Shown: piece by piece, positions 34,493 to 43,322 of the stretch
How positions within the stretch are numbered: the stretch's first letter is position 1
How the letters are laid out: each line of letters begins with the position of its first letter
Assembly: GCF_003851685.1 (NCBI RefSeq)
Contig: NZ_CP027727.1
Location: 2,480,001 to 2,544,000, forward strand
DNA from: Pseudomonas sp. R5-89-07
GTDB lineage: Bacteria > Pseudomonadota > Gammaproteobacteria > Pseudomonadales > Pseudomonadaceae
Length of the DNA stretch: 64,000 nucleotides
Direction: 5' to 3'
Translations under genes and position numbers: made by a program
Notes under the pieces: model-generated
What the model was told of the DNA's origin: nothing
What the model saw: only the letters and a program-made list of their open reading frames with translations
Databases searched by the model: none

Positions 34493-37006
34493 ATGTACAA
34501 GCGCACCGGGCTCGTCAGCTTCACGCTTAGCGCCTTGGCCCTGGCGATCATCTGCGAACGGCTCGACGCCGCCGAAGCGGCGACCACCGAGCACGTCGAC
34601 GTGGTGGGGCAGGCTGCCGCCATCGGCAGTGCCCTCAAGGAGCAGCGCAGCTCCGACAGCATCAAGAGCGTGGTGCATGCCGACGGCGTGGCGCAGTTGC
34701 CCGATGAAAACGTCGCCGAGGCGGTGCAGCGCCTGCCGGGGATCAGCGTCGAGCGTGACCAGGGCGAAGGCCGCTTTGTCAGCGTGCGCGGCCTGGGCCC
34801 GGACCTCAACAGCGTGACCATCAACGGCACCCTGGTACCGTCGCCCGAGAGCGAACGCCGCGCCGTGGCCCTCGACGTACTGCCTTCGGAACTGGTGCAG
34901 TCGCTGTCGGTGATCAAGACGCTCACGCCGGACATGGACGCCAACTCCCTCGGCGGTACCGTCGACGTGAAAAGCCTGTCGGCGTTCGACCACAAGGGCT
35001 TGTTCTACACCGGCAGCACCGAGGCCAGCTACGACAAGAACACGCGCCAGACCAGCCCGAAATTCTCCGGTGCCGCCAGCAACCGTTTCAGCCTGGGCGA
35101 CGGTATCGACAACTTCGGCGTAGCTGCCGCCCTCAGTTGGCAGAAGCGTGATTTTGGCTCGGACAACGTCGAAACCGGCGGCGCCTGGGATTTCAACAAC
35201 GGCGCCCGGCTCAATGAGTTCGAACAGCGCGACTACGACATCAGCCGCGAACGCGCCGGTGGCGGCCTGAACTTCGACTACAAGCCCGATGACCTGAGCA
35301 GCTACTATCTGCGCACCCTCTACAGCCGTTACAAGGACACCGAAACCCGCAACGCTGCCAGCCTCGAGTTTGCCGATCCCCAGGCGCCCGGCGAGTTGGG
35401 CGAGGCCGAGGGCAAGCGCAAGCTCAAGAACCGCGAGGAAACCCAGCAGATCCAGTCCTACGTGTTCGGCGGCGAACGCATGCTTGGCCTGTGGACCTTG
35501 AGCGGCCAGGCCGGCTACAGCCGCTCCAGTGAAGACAGCCCGGCGCATATCGCCGGCGCCACCTTCGACGGCGGGGATTTCGCCGACAGCGGCTTCTACG
35601 ACACGGCCAAGCCACGCCCGATCATCGGTAACGGCTTCTACGACGCCAGCAACTTCACCCTCGATAAAGTCGACTGGGAGAAACAGCACACCCAGGACAC
35701 CGAGAAAAACCTGCGCCTGGACCTGGCCCGCGACTACGACCTGGGTGGCTACGCGTCCCAGTTCAAGTTCGGCGGCAAGGTCAGCCGACGTCACAAGGAC
35801 AACGACCTGGAAGCCTGGGCCTACAAGGACCTGGATGAGCAGGGCTTCACTGACGAACAGCTCAACCTCACCCAGTTTCAGAAAGGCAACCTCGACTACC
35901 GCCTTGGCCGCTTCGGGCCGGGCATCAGCGCGGGCAATATTCGCCAACTGATTGGCGGCCTGAACCGCGACGACTTCTATGACCCGACCGAATCCCGGGT
36001 CAACGACTTCACCATCCGCGAAGACATCAACGCCGGTTACCTGATGAACACCCTCGATATCGACGACTGGCGCTTCATTGCCGGGATGCGCTACGAGGGC
36101 ACCGAGTTCGAAGCCAAGGGCACCGGCGCCACGGACGGCCAGTTCAGCGCCACCGAGACCAAGCGCCGCTATCACCACTGGCTGCCGGGCCTGCATGCGC
36201 GCTACCAGATCGACAAGAACACCCAAGTGCGCGCGGCCTGGACCAAATCCGTGGTGCGCCCGACCTTCGGCCAGCTGGCGCCCGGTTTCGTGATCGACGA
36301 TGACGAAGCCACCTTCGGCAACCCGGACCTCAAGCCCCTGGAGTCGAGCAACCTGGACCTGGGCATCGAACACTTCATGGGCCGTGCCGGCACCGTGTCG
36401 GCGTTCGTGTTCTACAAGGACATTCAGAACTTCGTCTACAACACCGACGTCGCCGGCACCGGCGCGTGGGCCAACTTCGCCGAGGCGCACACCTTCGCCA
36501 ACGGCGACAGCGCCAAGCTGTATGGGCTGGAGCTGGCCTATTCGCAAAAATTCGACTGGCTGCCGGCGCCGTGGAACGGCCTGCTGATCGGTGCCAACAG
36601 CACCTTCAGCCGCTCAAGCGCGGATATCGAAGGCTTTGACAACGCCAGCGGCCGCAACCGCAAGCGCAATATCAGCCTGCCCAACCAGTCGGACACCGTC
36701 GGCAACCTGATGCTGGGCTGGGAAGACGACAAGCTCAGCCTGCGCCTTTCGGCCAACTACAAGTCGGCCTACCTGTACGAGCTGGCCTCGATCAACGACA
36801 AGGCCCATGACCTGCACGTGGACGCGCAAACCTTCGTCGATTTCAGCGCGCGCTACTCGCTGACCAAGCAACTGCAAGTCAGCTTCGAAGCGCAGAACCT
36901 CACGGACGAGTCGTACTTCGTCTACACCGGCCACCGCAGCTACAACGGCCAGTACGAGGAGTACGGGCCTACTTACAAGCTGGGCCTGACTTTCACTCAT
37001 TTCTAA
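34493..37006 (+). CDS. TonB-dependent receptor, phytate module
   Basis: Outer-membrane receptor of 837 residues from the ATG at 34493, which has GGGGAGGG upstream; an in-frame TTG 57 bases earlier is rejected. There is a signal peptide (LVSFTLSALALAIICERLDAA), a plug (LPDENVAEAVQRLPGISVERDQGEG, SVRGLGPDLNSVTING), and a barrel ending in KLGLTFTHF. No STN signalling domain is present. The sequence type resembles receptors for non-siderophore ligands (IroN/CirA-like class with VRGLGPDLN). It is followed by a phytase and its own ExbB/ExbD/TonB, with Pho-box promoters, so phytate or an inositol-phosphate/metal complex is the inferred ligand. Confidence 0.85.
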   Translation: MYKRTGLVSFTLSALALAIICERLDAAEAATTEHVDVVGQAAAIGSALKEQRSSDSIKSVVHADGVAQLPDENVAEAVQRLPGISVERDQGEGRFVSVRGLGPDLNSVTINGTLVPSPESERRAVALDVLPSELVQSLSVIKTLTPDMDANSLGGTVDVKSLSAFDHKGLFYTGSTEASYDKNTRQTSPKFSGAASNRFSLGDGIDNFGVAAALSWQKRDFGSDNVETGGAWDFNNGARLNEFEQRDYDISRERAGGGLNFDYKPDDLSSYYLRTLYSRYKDTETRNAASLEFADPQAPGELGEAEGKRKLKNREETQQIQSYVFGGERMLGLWTLSGQAGYSRSSEDSPAHIAGATFDGGDFADSGFYDTAKPRPIIGNGFYDASNFTLDKVDWEKQHTQDTEKNLRLDLARDYDLGGYASQFKFGGKVSRRHKDNDLEAWAYKDLDEQGFTDEQLNLTQFQKGNLDYRLGRFGPGISAGNIRQLIGGLNRDDFYDPTESRVNDFTIREDINAGYLMNTLDIDDWRFIAGMRYEGTEFEAKGTGATDGQFSATETKRRYHHWLPGLHARYQIDKNTQVRAAWTKSVVRPTFGQLAPGFVIDDDEATFGNPDLKPLESSNLDLGIEHFMGRAGTVSAFVFYKDIQNFVYNTDVAGTGAWANFAEAHTFANGDSAKLYGLELAYSQKFDWLPAPWNGLLIGANSTFSRSSADIEGFDNASGRNRKRNISLPNQSDTVGNLMLGWEDDKLSLRLSANYKSAYLYELASINDKAHDLHVDAQTFVDFSARYSLTKQLQVSFEAQNLTDESYFVYTGHRSYNGQYEEYGPTYKLGLTFTHF

Positions 37007-37024
37007 CCCACACCTGGCTCCAAC

Positions 37025-37113
37025 TGTGGGAGGGGGCTTGCCCCCGATTAGGGGGTGTCAGTGATGCATCTATGACTGACCCACTGCTATCGGGGGCAAG
37101 CCCCCTCCCACAT
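37025..37113. repeat. REP doublet, family A
   Basis: Inverted REP arms between the receptor and phytase genes on the same strand. In this position it may affect mRNA stability and relative expression of the two genes. Confidence 0.88.
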
Positions 37114-37148
37114 TGGATCTTCATCGTATCTAAAGGATTTGTTTGTCC

Positions 37149-39008
37149 ATGAGAATTTGTAAGCTGTTGCTGTTGATGGCTCTTTCAGGCCAGGTGTTCG
37201 CAGTTGACCTGGCCTTGACCCCGTGGGCACCCGGCCTGAAGGTCGAAGCGGTCGCCTTCCTGCCCAACGCCACCCAGCGCCTGGCCGCCAGTGTCCGCGA
37301 TGGCCTGTTGCTGCTTGACGATAAAGGCACCGAACTGGCCCGCTTCAAAGGCAGCTTCAGCAGCCTCGATATCCGCGCTACAGATACCGGGGTGCTGGTC
37401 GCCAGCCTCGACAACGACCGCCAGCAGGTGGCGCTGATCAACCTCGAGGTCGCCAGCAAAACCTGGGGCACGCCGCTGTACCTGCCTGCCCGCGATTACC
37501 CGGTAAACGGTGTGTGCCTGTACCGCGATTCGGCGGCCAACCTGTTTGTGTTCCTGGTGGGCGAGGAGGGCAAGGGCGAGCAGTGGCTGGTGGGCAACGG
37601 CGCGACGCTGCTGGCCCAGGCGCAGCGCGTACGCGGCCTGCCGCTGCCGCCTTCGGCGCAGTTCTGCCAGGTGGACGATGCGGCCGAGCGCCTGGTGGTC
37701 AACGAAGAGAACGTTGGCTGGTGGGCCTACCCGGCGCACCCGGAAGCCGAGGTGAAACGCACACCCGTGGCGCTGTTCGACAGCCCCAGGCGCGAAGCCG
37801 GCGCCATCGCGCTGATGCCGGGCGGGATGCTGGCGCTGGACCCGAAAACCGCACAGTTGCATCTGTTCCAGCACACCGGCGAACGTTGGGCCGAGCAATC
37901 AAGCCTGAGCTTGCCGGGCCTCAAGGAGCCTGAGCAACTGGCGATCAACGGTCGGCAGCTGCTGGTGCGCGATGACGACAGCGGCCAGCTCTATCAGGGC
38001 CAACTCGACTGGCAGCCCACGCCGGTGCCGCCGGCTCCGGTGCTGCCCCAGGTCGCCGCGCTGCGCCAGACCGAACCGGTGAGTCGCCAGGGCGATGCGG
38101 CGGATGATCCTGCGATCTGGGTTCACCCGCACACACCCGCGAAAAGCCGGGTGCTGGGCACCAACAAGAAACAGGGCCTGCTGGCCTACGACCTCGACGG
38201 CAAGCTGCTGCAGGAACTGGCCGTGGGGCGCCTGAACAACGTCGACATACGCCCCAACTTCAAGCTTGGAACGCAGACCGTCGACCTCGCCGTCGCCAGC
38301 AATCGCGACCGCAACAGCCTGAGCCTGTTCAGCATCGACCGCCAGAGCGGCGAGCTGCAGGAAGCCGGCGAAGTGCCGACGCCGCTCAAGGAAATCTACG
38401 GTATGTGCCTGTTCCAGCCCGCCAGCGGGGAAATCTATGCAATCGCCAATGGCAAGGACGGCACCTTCCTGCAATACCGCTTGAGTGCGCCAGGCGGGCG
38501 TGTGCAGGGCGAGCTGGTGCGCCAGTTCAAGGTCGACAGCCAGCCGGAAGGCTGCGTGGCCGACGATCAGCGCCAGCGCTTGTTTCTGGGTGAGGAAGAC
38601 GTCGGTGTGTGGACCGTGGATGCCCGCGCCGACCAACCGGCCACGCTGACCAGTGTGATCAAGGTCGGCGCCCAGTTGCATGCCGACGTCGAGGGCCTGG
38701 CGCTGTACCAGAGCCCGGCGCGGGATTACCTGGTGGTCTCAAGCCAGGGCAATGACAGCTACCTGGTGCTCGACGCCGAACCGCCGTTCGCCGTGCGCGG
38801 GGCCTTTCGCGTCGGCTTGAACGCTGCCGCCGGCATCGATGGCGCCTCGGAAACCGATGGCCTCGAAGTCACCGCCATCAACCTCGGAGGGCCTTGGAGC
38901 CAGGGCATGCTGGTGGTGCAGGACGGGCGCAAGCGCATGCCCGAGCAAACCCAGAACTTCAAGTTCGTGCCCTGGGCCGAGGTGACCCGCGCCTTGGAAT
39001 TGCCCTGA
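37149..39008 (+). CDS. Two-domain beta-propeller phytase
   Basis: Secreted 3-phytase-like phosphatase of 619 residues that releases phosphate from phytate with calcium. A signal peptide (MRICKLLLLMALSGQVFA) starts at the ATG at 37149. The C-terminal half (about residues 300-619) holds the beta-propeller phytase hallmarks GDAADDPAIWVHP, TNKKQGLLAYDLDGK, LNNVDIRPNF, QPEGCVADD and DVEGLALY. The N-terminal about 290 residues form an incomplete, diverged propeller, as in known dual-domain phytases. It follows the TonB-dependent receptor and precedes ExbB/ExbD/TonB. The substrate is inferred from family and from the phosphate-type promoters. Confidence 0.93.
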   Translation: MRICKLLLLMALSGQVFAVDLALTPWAPGLKVEAVAFLPNATQRLAASVRDGLLLLDDKGTELARFKGSFSSLDIRATDTGVLVASLDNDRQQVALINLEVASKTWGTPLYLPARDYPVNGVCLYRDSAANLFVFLVGEEGKGEQWLVGNGATLLAQAQRVRGLPLPPSAQFCQVDDAAERLVVNEENVGWWAYPAHPEAEVKRTPVALFDSPRREAGAIALMPGGMLALDPKTAQLHLFQHTGERWAEQSSLSLPGLKEPEQLAINGRQLLVRDDDSGQLYQGQLDWQPTPVPPAPVLPQVAALRQTEPVSRQGDAADDPAIWVHPHTPAKSRVLGTNKKQGLLAYDLDGKLLQELAVGRLNNVDIRPNFKLGTQTVDLAVASNRDRNSLSLFSIDRQSGELQEAGEVPTPLKEIYGMCLFQPASGEIYAIANGKDGTFLQYRLSAPGGRVQGELVRQFKVDSQPEGCVADDQRQRLFLGEEDVGVWTVDARADQPATLTSVIKVGAQLHADVEGLALYQSPARDYLVVSSQGNDSYLVLDAEPPFAVRGAFRVGLNAAAGIDGASETDGLEVTAINLGGPWSQGMLVVQDGRKRMPEQTQNFKFVPWAEVTRALELP

Positions 39009-39009
39009 G

Positions 39010-39027
39010 CTGTCATCACCCGGTCAT
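39010..39027 (+). promoter_or_regulatory. Second Pho-box-like site, before exbB
   Basis: CTGTCAT (39010-39016), CACC, CGGTCAT (39021-39027): a perfect half-site, a 4-bp spacer and a one-mismatch half-site. T-rich TTTAAT follows at about the -10 spacing (39033-39038). The site starts two bases after the phytase stop. Confidence 0.72.
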
Positions 39028-39055
39028 CCGTTTTTAATCGAATAGGAGCTTCACC

Positions 39056-39748
39056 ATGCACGCGACGATGGAACATATGACGATCTGGAGTTTGATCAGC
39101 GACGCCAGCCTGTTGGTCAAGGCGGTGATGGTCACGTTGTTGCTGGCCTCCTTGACCAGTTGGTACTTGATCATCCGGCGCGGCAGCGTGCTGCGGCGCC
39201 TGGAGCGGCAGTTGCACGATTTTCTGGTGCGCTTTCGCGCCGCCACGGATTTGCAACCCTTGTACCGCCAGGCCGTGCAGGCGGGCGAGGGCGGGGTGGC
39301 GCCGATCTTTATCGCCGGCCTGCAGGAATACCAGCACCTGCACAACCATGACCCCGCCGTGCTCGAAGGCGTAGAGCGCGCCTTGCAGGTGGCGATCACC
39401 GAGCAGGAGATGGAACTGGAAAAGGGCCTGCAATTTCTCGCGACGGTGGGCTCGGTCAGCCCCTATATCGGTCTGTTCGGCACGGTGTGGGGCATCATGA
39501 ATTCCTTCCTCGGCTTGTCCCAGGTGCAGCAGGCCACGCTGTCGACGGTGGCGCCGGGCATCGCCGAGGCCCTGATTGCCACGGCCATCGGCCTGTTTGC
39601 GGCGATCCCGGCGGTGATTGCCTACAACCGCTTCGCCGCGCGTAGCCAGACCCTGCTCACTCGCTACTACGCCTTCGGCAACGAACTGCAAGTGCGCTTG
39701 CACCGTGCCCTGCGGGGCACCCCGATCAACCTGGCCGTGGCCGCCTGA
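39056..39748 (+). CDS. ExbB/TolQ-type proton channel subunit
   Basis: Inner-membrane protein of 230 residues, MotA/TolQ/ExbB family, which with ExbD uses the proton gradient to energise TonB. Three membrane helices are visible: SLLVKAVMVTLLLASLTSWYLI, FLATVGSVSPYIGLFGTVWGIM with the family GLFGTVWG motif, and IAEALIATAIGLFAAIPAVIAYN. TAGGAG precedes the ATG at 39056. It starts a tight exbB-exbD-tonB cluster (15-bp gap, then a 4-base overlap) that follows the phytase gene and has its own Pho-box-like site. Confidence 0.92.
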   Translation: MHATMEHMTIWSLISDASLLVKAVMVTLLLASLTSWYLIIRRGSVLRRLERQLHDFLVRFRAATDLQPLYRQAVQAGEGGVAPIFIAGLQEYQHLHNHDPAVLEGVERALQVAITEQEMELEKGLQFLATVGSVSPYIGLFGTVWGIMNSFLGLSQVQQATLSTVAPGIAEALIATAIGLFAAIPAVIAYNRFAARSQTLLTRYYAFGNELQVRLHRALRGTPINLAVAA

Positions 39749-39763
39749 ACAAGGAGCGAACCG

Positions 39764-40210
39764 ATGTTGACCAGGCCGCAACGCAAGCACGGGCCCAAGG
39801 CCGAAATGAACGTGGTGCCCTACATCGACGTGATGCTGGTGCTGCTGGTGATCTTCATGGTCACCGCGCCCATGCTCACCCAGGGCGTGAAGATCGAGTT
39901 GCCCAAGGTCGCCGCCGAGGCGCTGGCCAGCGACACCCGCCAGCAGATCCTGACCTTGTCGGTGAAGGCGGACGGCGGCTACTACTGGAACCTGGGCGGC
40001 GAGCTCGACACCCGCAACCAGACCGACAGCGCGGTGAGCCTGGAGGAAATGGGCGCCAAGGTGACGCAAGTGGTGGCGGCGCGCAGCGACACCCAGGTGT
40101 ATATCCGCGCTGACGACAACGCCGGGTACGGCCGCGTGGTGGCGGCCATGGCGGTGTTGCAAAAGGGCGGGGTCAGCAACCTGGGGCTGGTGACCGAGGC
40201 CCCGCAATGA
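39764..40210 (+). CDS. ExbD/TolR-type subunit
   Basis: Protein of 148 residues with a single N-terminal membrane helix carrying the family aspartate (MNVVPYIDVMLVLLVIFMVT) and a periplasmic domain beginning GVKIELPKV. It pairs with the upstream ExbB to energise TonB. The TGA overlaps the tonB ATG by four bases, indicating coupled translation. Confidence 0.92.
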   Translation: MLTRPQRKHGPKAEMNVVPYIDVMLVLLVIFMVTAPMLTQGVKIELPKVAAEALASDTRQQILTLSVKADGGYYWNLGGELDTRNQTDSAVSLEEMGAKVTQVVAARSDTQVYIRADDNAGYGRVVAAMAVLQKGGVSNLGLVTEAPQ

Positions 40211-40956
40211 CCGCGATGATCATGCACGGCCCGACGCGGGCGCCAGACAGCGACGCGATGTGGCGCCACGGCCTGGCCGCCAGCCTGGCCGTGGCGCTGC
40301 ATGTGGGGGTGGTGGCGGCATTGATGCTGGGCTGGTCCACCGAGAAACCGCAGGTGGACGCGCCACGGGTGATGCACACGCAACTGGTGGTGATGCCCGC
40401 GCCGACGCCTGCGCCTGCGCCGGTAGCGCCCGCATTGCCAGAGCCTGTTGCGGTCCCGGTATCGGTGCCAGTCAAACCGACGGTTGACCCACAAATCCAG
40501 GCGCAAAAACTCGAGAAAGCCGCCCTGGCGCGCAAGCGGGTCGAAGAGAAAAAAGCCGAGCAGCAACAGCAGCGCCTGGCCACCGAGCAGCGTAATCGAG
40601 AGCTGGAGCAGCAACGTCAGAACCAGCAGCGTGTGGCTTCCGAGAAAGCCCAAGCCGCCGTGCCGGCACCCGCTCCGGCGTTCGACAGTCGTCAATACCA
40701 GCCGTTGAGCAAGGAAGCACCGGACTACCCTGAGCGCGCGCTGGACAAGAACATCGAAGGCGACTGCTCGGTGGAATACACCGTCAATACCCAGGGCCGC
40801 GTGGAAAACCCCAAGGTGTTGGACGGCTGTCACCCGTTGTTCATTCGGCCTTCATTGGCGGCGGCGAATACCTTTCGCTACCAACCGAGGATGGTCGACG
40901 GCCAGGCCGTGGCGGTACCGGCGGTGCGCAACACCTTCCACTACCGCATCAAATAA
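40207..40956 (+). CDS. TonB-family energy transducer
   Basis: Protein of 249 residues. One N-terminal membrane helix (HGLAASLAVALHVGVVAALMLGW) is followed by a proline-rich spacer, a glutamine/lysine-rich coiled-coil-like stretch (about residues 98-145), and a C-terminal TonB/TolA-like domain (YPERALDKNIEGDCSVEYTVN to the NTFHYRI end). A cysteine pair in the C-terminal domain (GDCSVEY, LDGCHPL) could form a disulphide. Being encoded with its own ExbB/ExbD and next to one receptor suggests a dedicated TonB. Confidence 0.88.
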   Translation: MTAMIMHGPTRAPDSDAMWRHGLAASLAVALHVGVVAALMLGWSTEKPQVDAPRVMHTQLVVMPAPTPAPAPVAPALPEPVAVPVSVPVKPTVDPQIQAQKLEKAALARKRVEEKKAEQQQQRLATEQRNRELEQQRQNQQRVASEKAQAAVPAPAPAFDSRQYQPLSKEAPDYPERALDKNIEGDCSVEYTVNTQGRVENPKVLDGCHPLFIRPSLAAANTFRYQPRMVDGQAVAVPAVRNTFHYRIK

Positions 40957-40974
40957 TGGTTAACACCGAACCAG

Positions 40975-41064
40975 TGTGGGAGGGGGCTTGCCCCCGATAG
41001 CAGTGTGTCAGTCTCTACATCCATGGCTGATCCACCGCTGTCGGGGGCAAGCCCCCTCCCACAT
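40975..41064. repeat. REP doublet, family A
   Basis: Inverted TGTGGGAGGGGGCTTGCCCC arms between the convergent tonB-like and dehydrogenase genes. Confidence 0.9.
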
Positions 41065-41074
41065 TTGAACCGCA

Positions 41075-42019
41075 TCAGGCGTTAGCGGGATTCGCCAGTT
41101 CGATACCCGAAACATAGCGCTCCAGATTGGCCAGGAACGTATCGGCAATCTCCTCCTTGCTGTTGGTCGAAATCGCCGAGGTATGCGGCGACAACCGCAC
41201 CCGTGGATGGCTGTACAACGGATGCCCGTCCGGCAACGGCTCCGGCTCGGTCACGTCCAGTGACGCCAGGCCGATCTGGCCATTGTCCAGTGCCTCCAGC
41301 AATGCCTCCTGATCCAGCAACCCACCGCGCGCGATGTTGATCAGGTGCAGCCCCGGCTTGGCGCTGCCCAGCACGTCACGGTTGATGATGTGCCGCGTGG
41401 CTTCGGTCAGCGGTGCCGCCACCACCAGGTGGTCGGCCCGGGCGAACAAGTCGTGAATGTCCTTGGCGGCTTCTACACCCACGTCAAACGGTGCCTGGCT
41501 CTGACGCAGTGCGAGTACATTGATACCCAGGGCCAGGGCTTTTTGCGCCAGGCTTTGACCAATCGCGCCGAAGCCGAGGATGCCCAGGGTGGTGCCCTTG
41601 AGCGGGCGCAACGCGGTGAACTGCCACTGCGAATCCTGCACCCAGATGTCCGGCAAATGCTTGGCCGCGGCAAAGATCGCCGCCAGGGCGAACTCGGCGA
41701 GGTTGTCGGCCGCGCTGCCCCGTGACGTAGTGACGGGCGGGCCGTTGAACAGCCAGCGCGGGTAAAAGTCGATGCCCGATGACACCAGGTGCACCCATTG
41801 CGCACCGTAGGGCCAGCCGGGTGGCGGTGTATCGGGTGCGGTGTAGCCGCGCACGTTGATGGGGCGCAGCAGCAGGATGTTCGCCTGGGGCGGCAGGTCG
41901 CTCGGTACGCCGGCGGGCACGCCGATCACCTGGGCGTGAGGGTGCTGCGTGGCGAGACGTGCGCGGATCACGTCGTTGTAGTCTTCGTCCAGCTGGCTGG
42001 CAATGATCACCTGACTCAT
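41075..42019 (-). CDS. D-2-hydroxyacid dehydrogenase family protein
   Basis: NAD(P)-dependent dehydrogenase of 314 residues. The Rossmann motif LGILGFGAIGQSLAQ is near residue 145. Catalytic residues of the family appear as arginine in INIARGGLLDQEAL (about 228), glutamate in DVTEPEPLPDGHPLY, and histidine in LSPHTSA (about 280). It is the last gene of a minus-strand run; its ATG overlaps the stop of the acyl-CoA-dehydrogenase-like gene by four bases. The substrate is unknown; reduction of a 2-oxo acid formed by the upstream oxygenases is a reasonable guess. Confidence 0.9.
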   Translation of the reverse strand: MSQVIIASQLDEDYNDVIRARLATQHPHAQVIGVPAGVPSDLPPQANILLLRPINVRGYTAPDTPPPGWPYGAQWVHLVSSGIDFYPRWLFNGPPVTTSRGSAADNLAEFALAAIFAAAKHLPDIWVQDSQWQFTALRPLKGTTLGILGFGAIGQSLAQKALALGINVLALRQSQAPFDVGVEAAKDIHDLFARADHLVVAAPLTEATRHIINRDVLGSAKPGLHLINIARGGLLDQEALLEALDNGQIGLASLDVTEPEPLPDGHPLYSHPRVRLSPHTSAISTNSKEEIADTFLANLERYVSGIELANPANA

Positions 42020-43185
42020 GTGCGTGCCTTCTGGCGTTGGGCGAACGCCGCTTTACCGACGCCCTGCAGCACGGCATCGTTCTGGGGGGTATGCACGCGG
42101 CTGCACAGCACGTCGCGGTAATGCCGTTGCAGTGGGCTGTGCCGTGACAGGCCAGGGTTGCCCGAGGCTTCGATGGCCAGCTCGACCGCGCGAATGGCGT
42201 TGCCGGTCACCAGATACTTCAATTGCGCAGCGTTGGCCGCTGGGGTGTGGCCTTCGGCGGCGGCATCGAGCAGGCTGCGGTTGGCAAACAGCAGGGTGTC
42301 GATATGGCCGACGGTCTCCTGGAAACGCGGCAAGGTCGACAGCGCCGCACCGAGATTCGACGGCTGGCGCTCCTCCAGCCAGTTTACCAGCCAGTCCCGT
42401 GCGGCCTGGGCCACGGCGTCGTACACCGAGGACAGCAGCACCGACATCCACAAAAAGCCCTCGCCATCCAACTCCGGCTGCGGCGCGCTCCAGGGGCTGA
42501 CGCTGACGGCGTGGTCCAGCGGCACCAGCACATTGTCGAGCACCACTTCATGGCTGCAGGTGGCGCGCATGCCCAGGTGATCCCAGGTGTCGATGATGCT
42601 CACGCCGGGGCTGTGCCTGGGCACCAGCCAGGCGCCCACCAGCGGGTCGGCGTCGTCACTGCGCGCCCATACGCTGAACCAGCTCAGGCCGTGGCTGCCG
42701 GTGGAGTAGATCTTGCGCCCGCTGATGCGCCAGCCTTCGGCGGTGCGTACCGCGGTGGTCGCCGGCAAGCCACCACGGGCCGGGGTGCCCAGATCCGGCT
42801 CGACGCGCAGGGCATTGATCAGCGCGCCATGGCGCACCGCGTCCTCGGCCACTTGCACGCGCAGGTGCTGGGGCCAGGTTTTACTGTCTTGCAAACGAGT
42901 GTGTTGCAGGTACTGCATCACCAGGATCAGTGCGGTGGAGGGCTCGCCCTTGGCAACTGCGCTGATGGCTTTGCGCGCCAGGGGCAGGCTGGCACCGCCG
43001 CCGCCGAGAGCCCTGGGCACGGTGAGGGCGACCAGACCGTGGGCTTGCAGCCGCTTGAAATTATCGTGGGGAAAGGCGCCGCTTTCATCATAAAGGTGAG
43101 CGGTACTGGCCAGCTCGGCGCTGAGGCGTTCGAGCGTCGTGTCGAAATTGACCGCTTCCACAGCACGTAAGGACAATTGAGTCAT
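42016..43185 (-). CDS. Acyl-CoA-dehydrogenase-fold flavoprotein (SfnC/DszC-like)
   Basis: Protein of 389 residues from the ATG at 43185 (MTQLSLRAVEAVNFD). The N-terminal helical domain (HDNFKRLQAHGLVALTVPRALGG), flavin-binding strand region (GGLPATTAVRTAEGWRISGRKIYSTGSHGLSWFSVWAR) and C-terminal bundle follow the acyl-CoA dehydrogenase fold. Such proteins next to LLM monooxygenases and sulfonate-type binding proteins are usually reduced-flavin-dependent oxygenases (DszC, SfnC) rather than true dehydrogenases. It lies between the LLM monooxygenase and the hydroxyacid dehydrogenase on the same strand. Confidence 0.8.
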   Translation of the reverse strand: MTQLSLRAVEAVNFDTTLERLSAELASTAHLYDESGAFPHDNFKRLQAHGLVALTVPRALGGGGASLPLARKAISAVAKGEPSTALILVMQYLQHTRLQDSKTWPQHLRVQVAEDAVRHGALINALRVEPDLGTPARGGLPATTAVRTAEGWRISGRKIYSTGSHGLSWFSVWARSDDADPLVGAWLVPRHSPGVSIIDTWDHLGMRATCSHEVVLDNVLVPLDHAVSVSPWSAPQPELDGEGFLWMSVLLSSVYDAVAQAARDWLVNWLEERQPSNLGAALSTLPRFQETVGHIDTLLFANRSLLDAAAEGHTPAANAAQLKYLVTGNAIRAVELAIEASGNPGLSRHSPLQRHYRDVLCSRVHTPQNDAVLQGVGKAAFAQRQKART

Positions 43186-43206
43186 GAGGATGTACTCGGT
43201 CAAAAA

Positions 43207-43311
43207 TGTGGGAGGGGCGGTGCGACGATTCGACTTGCCCCCGATGGCGGTGTGTCAGGAAGCAGATTTATTGGCTGAACCACCGCTATCGGGGGCAAGC
43301 CCCCTCCCACA
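43207..43311. repeat. REP doublet, family A, with altered left arm
   Basis: The right arm is canonical (GGGGGCAAGCCCCCTCCCAC). The left arm begins TGTGGGAGGGGC but is interrupted by about 16 extra bases before CTTGCCCCCGAT. It lies inside the minus-strand sulfur cluster, between the LLM monooxygenase and the acyl-CoA-dehydrogenase-like gene. Confidence 0.8.
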
Positions 43312-43322
43312 GGGGATGGTGG

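Noticed and set aside
34418..36547. 709-codon minus-strand open frame
   Set aside because: Antisense shadow of the TonB-dependent receptor, low complexity and no recognisable domain.
38759..40207. 482-codon His/Gln-rich minus-strand frame suggesting a metal-binding protein
   Set aside because: It is antisense to phytase, exbB and exbD, and the His/Gln richness comes from reverse reading of their codons.
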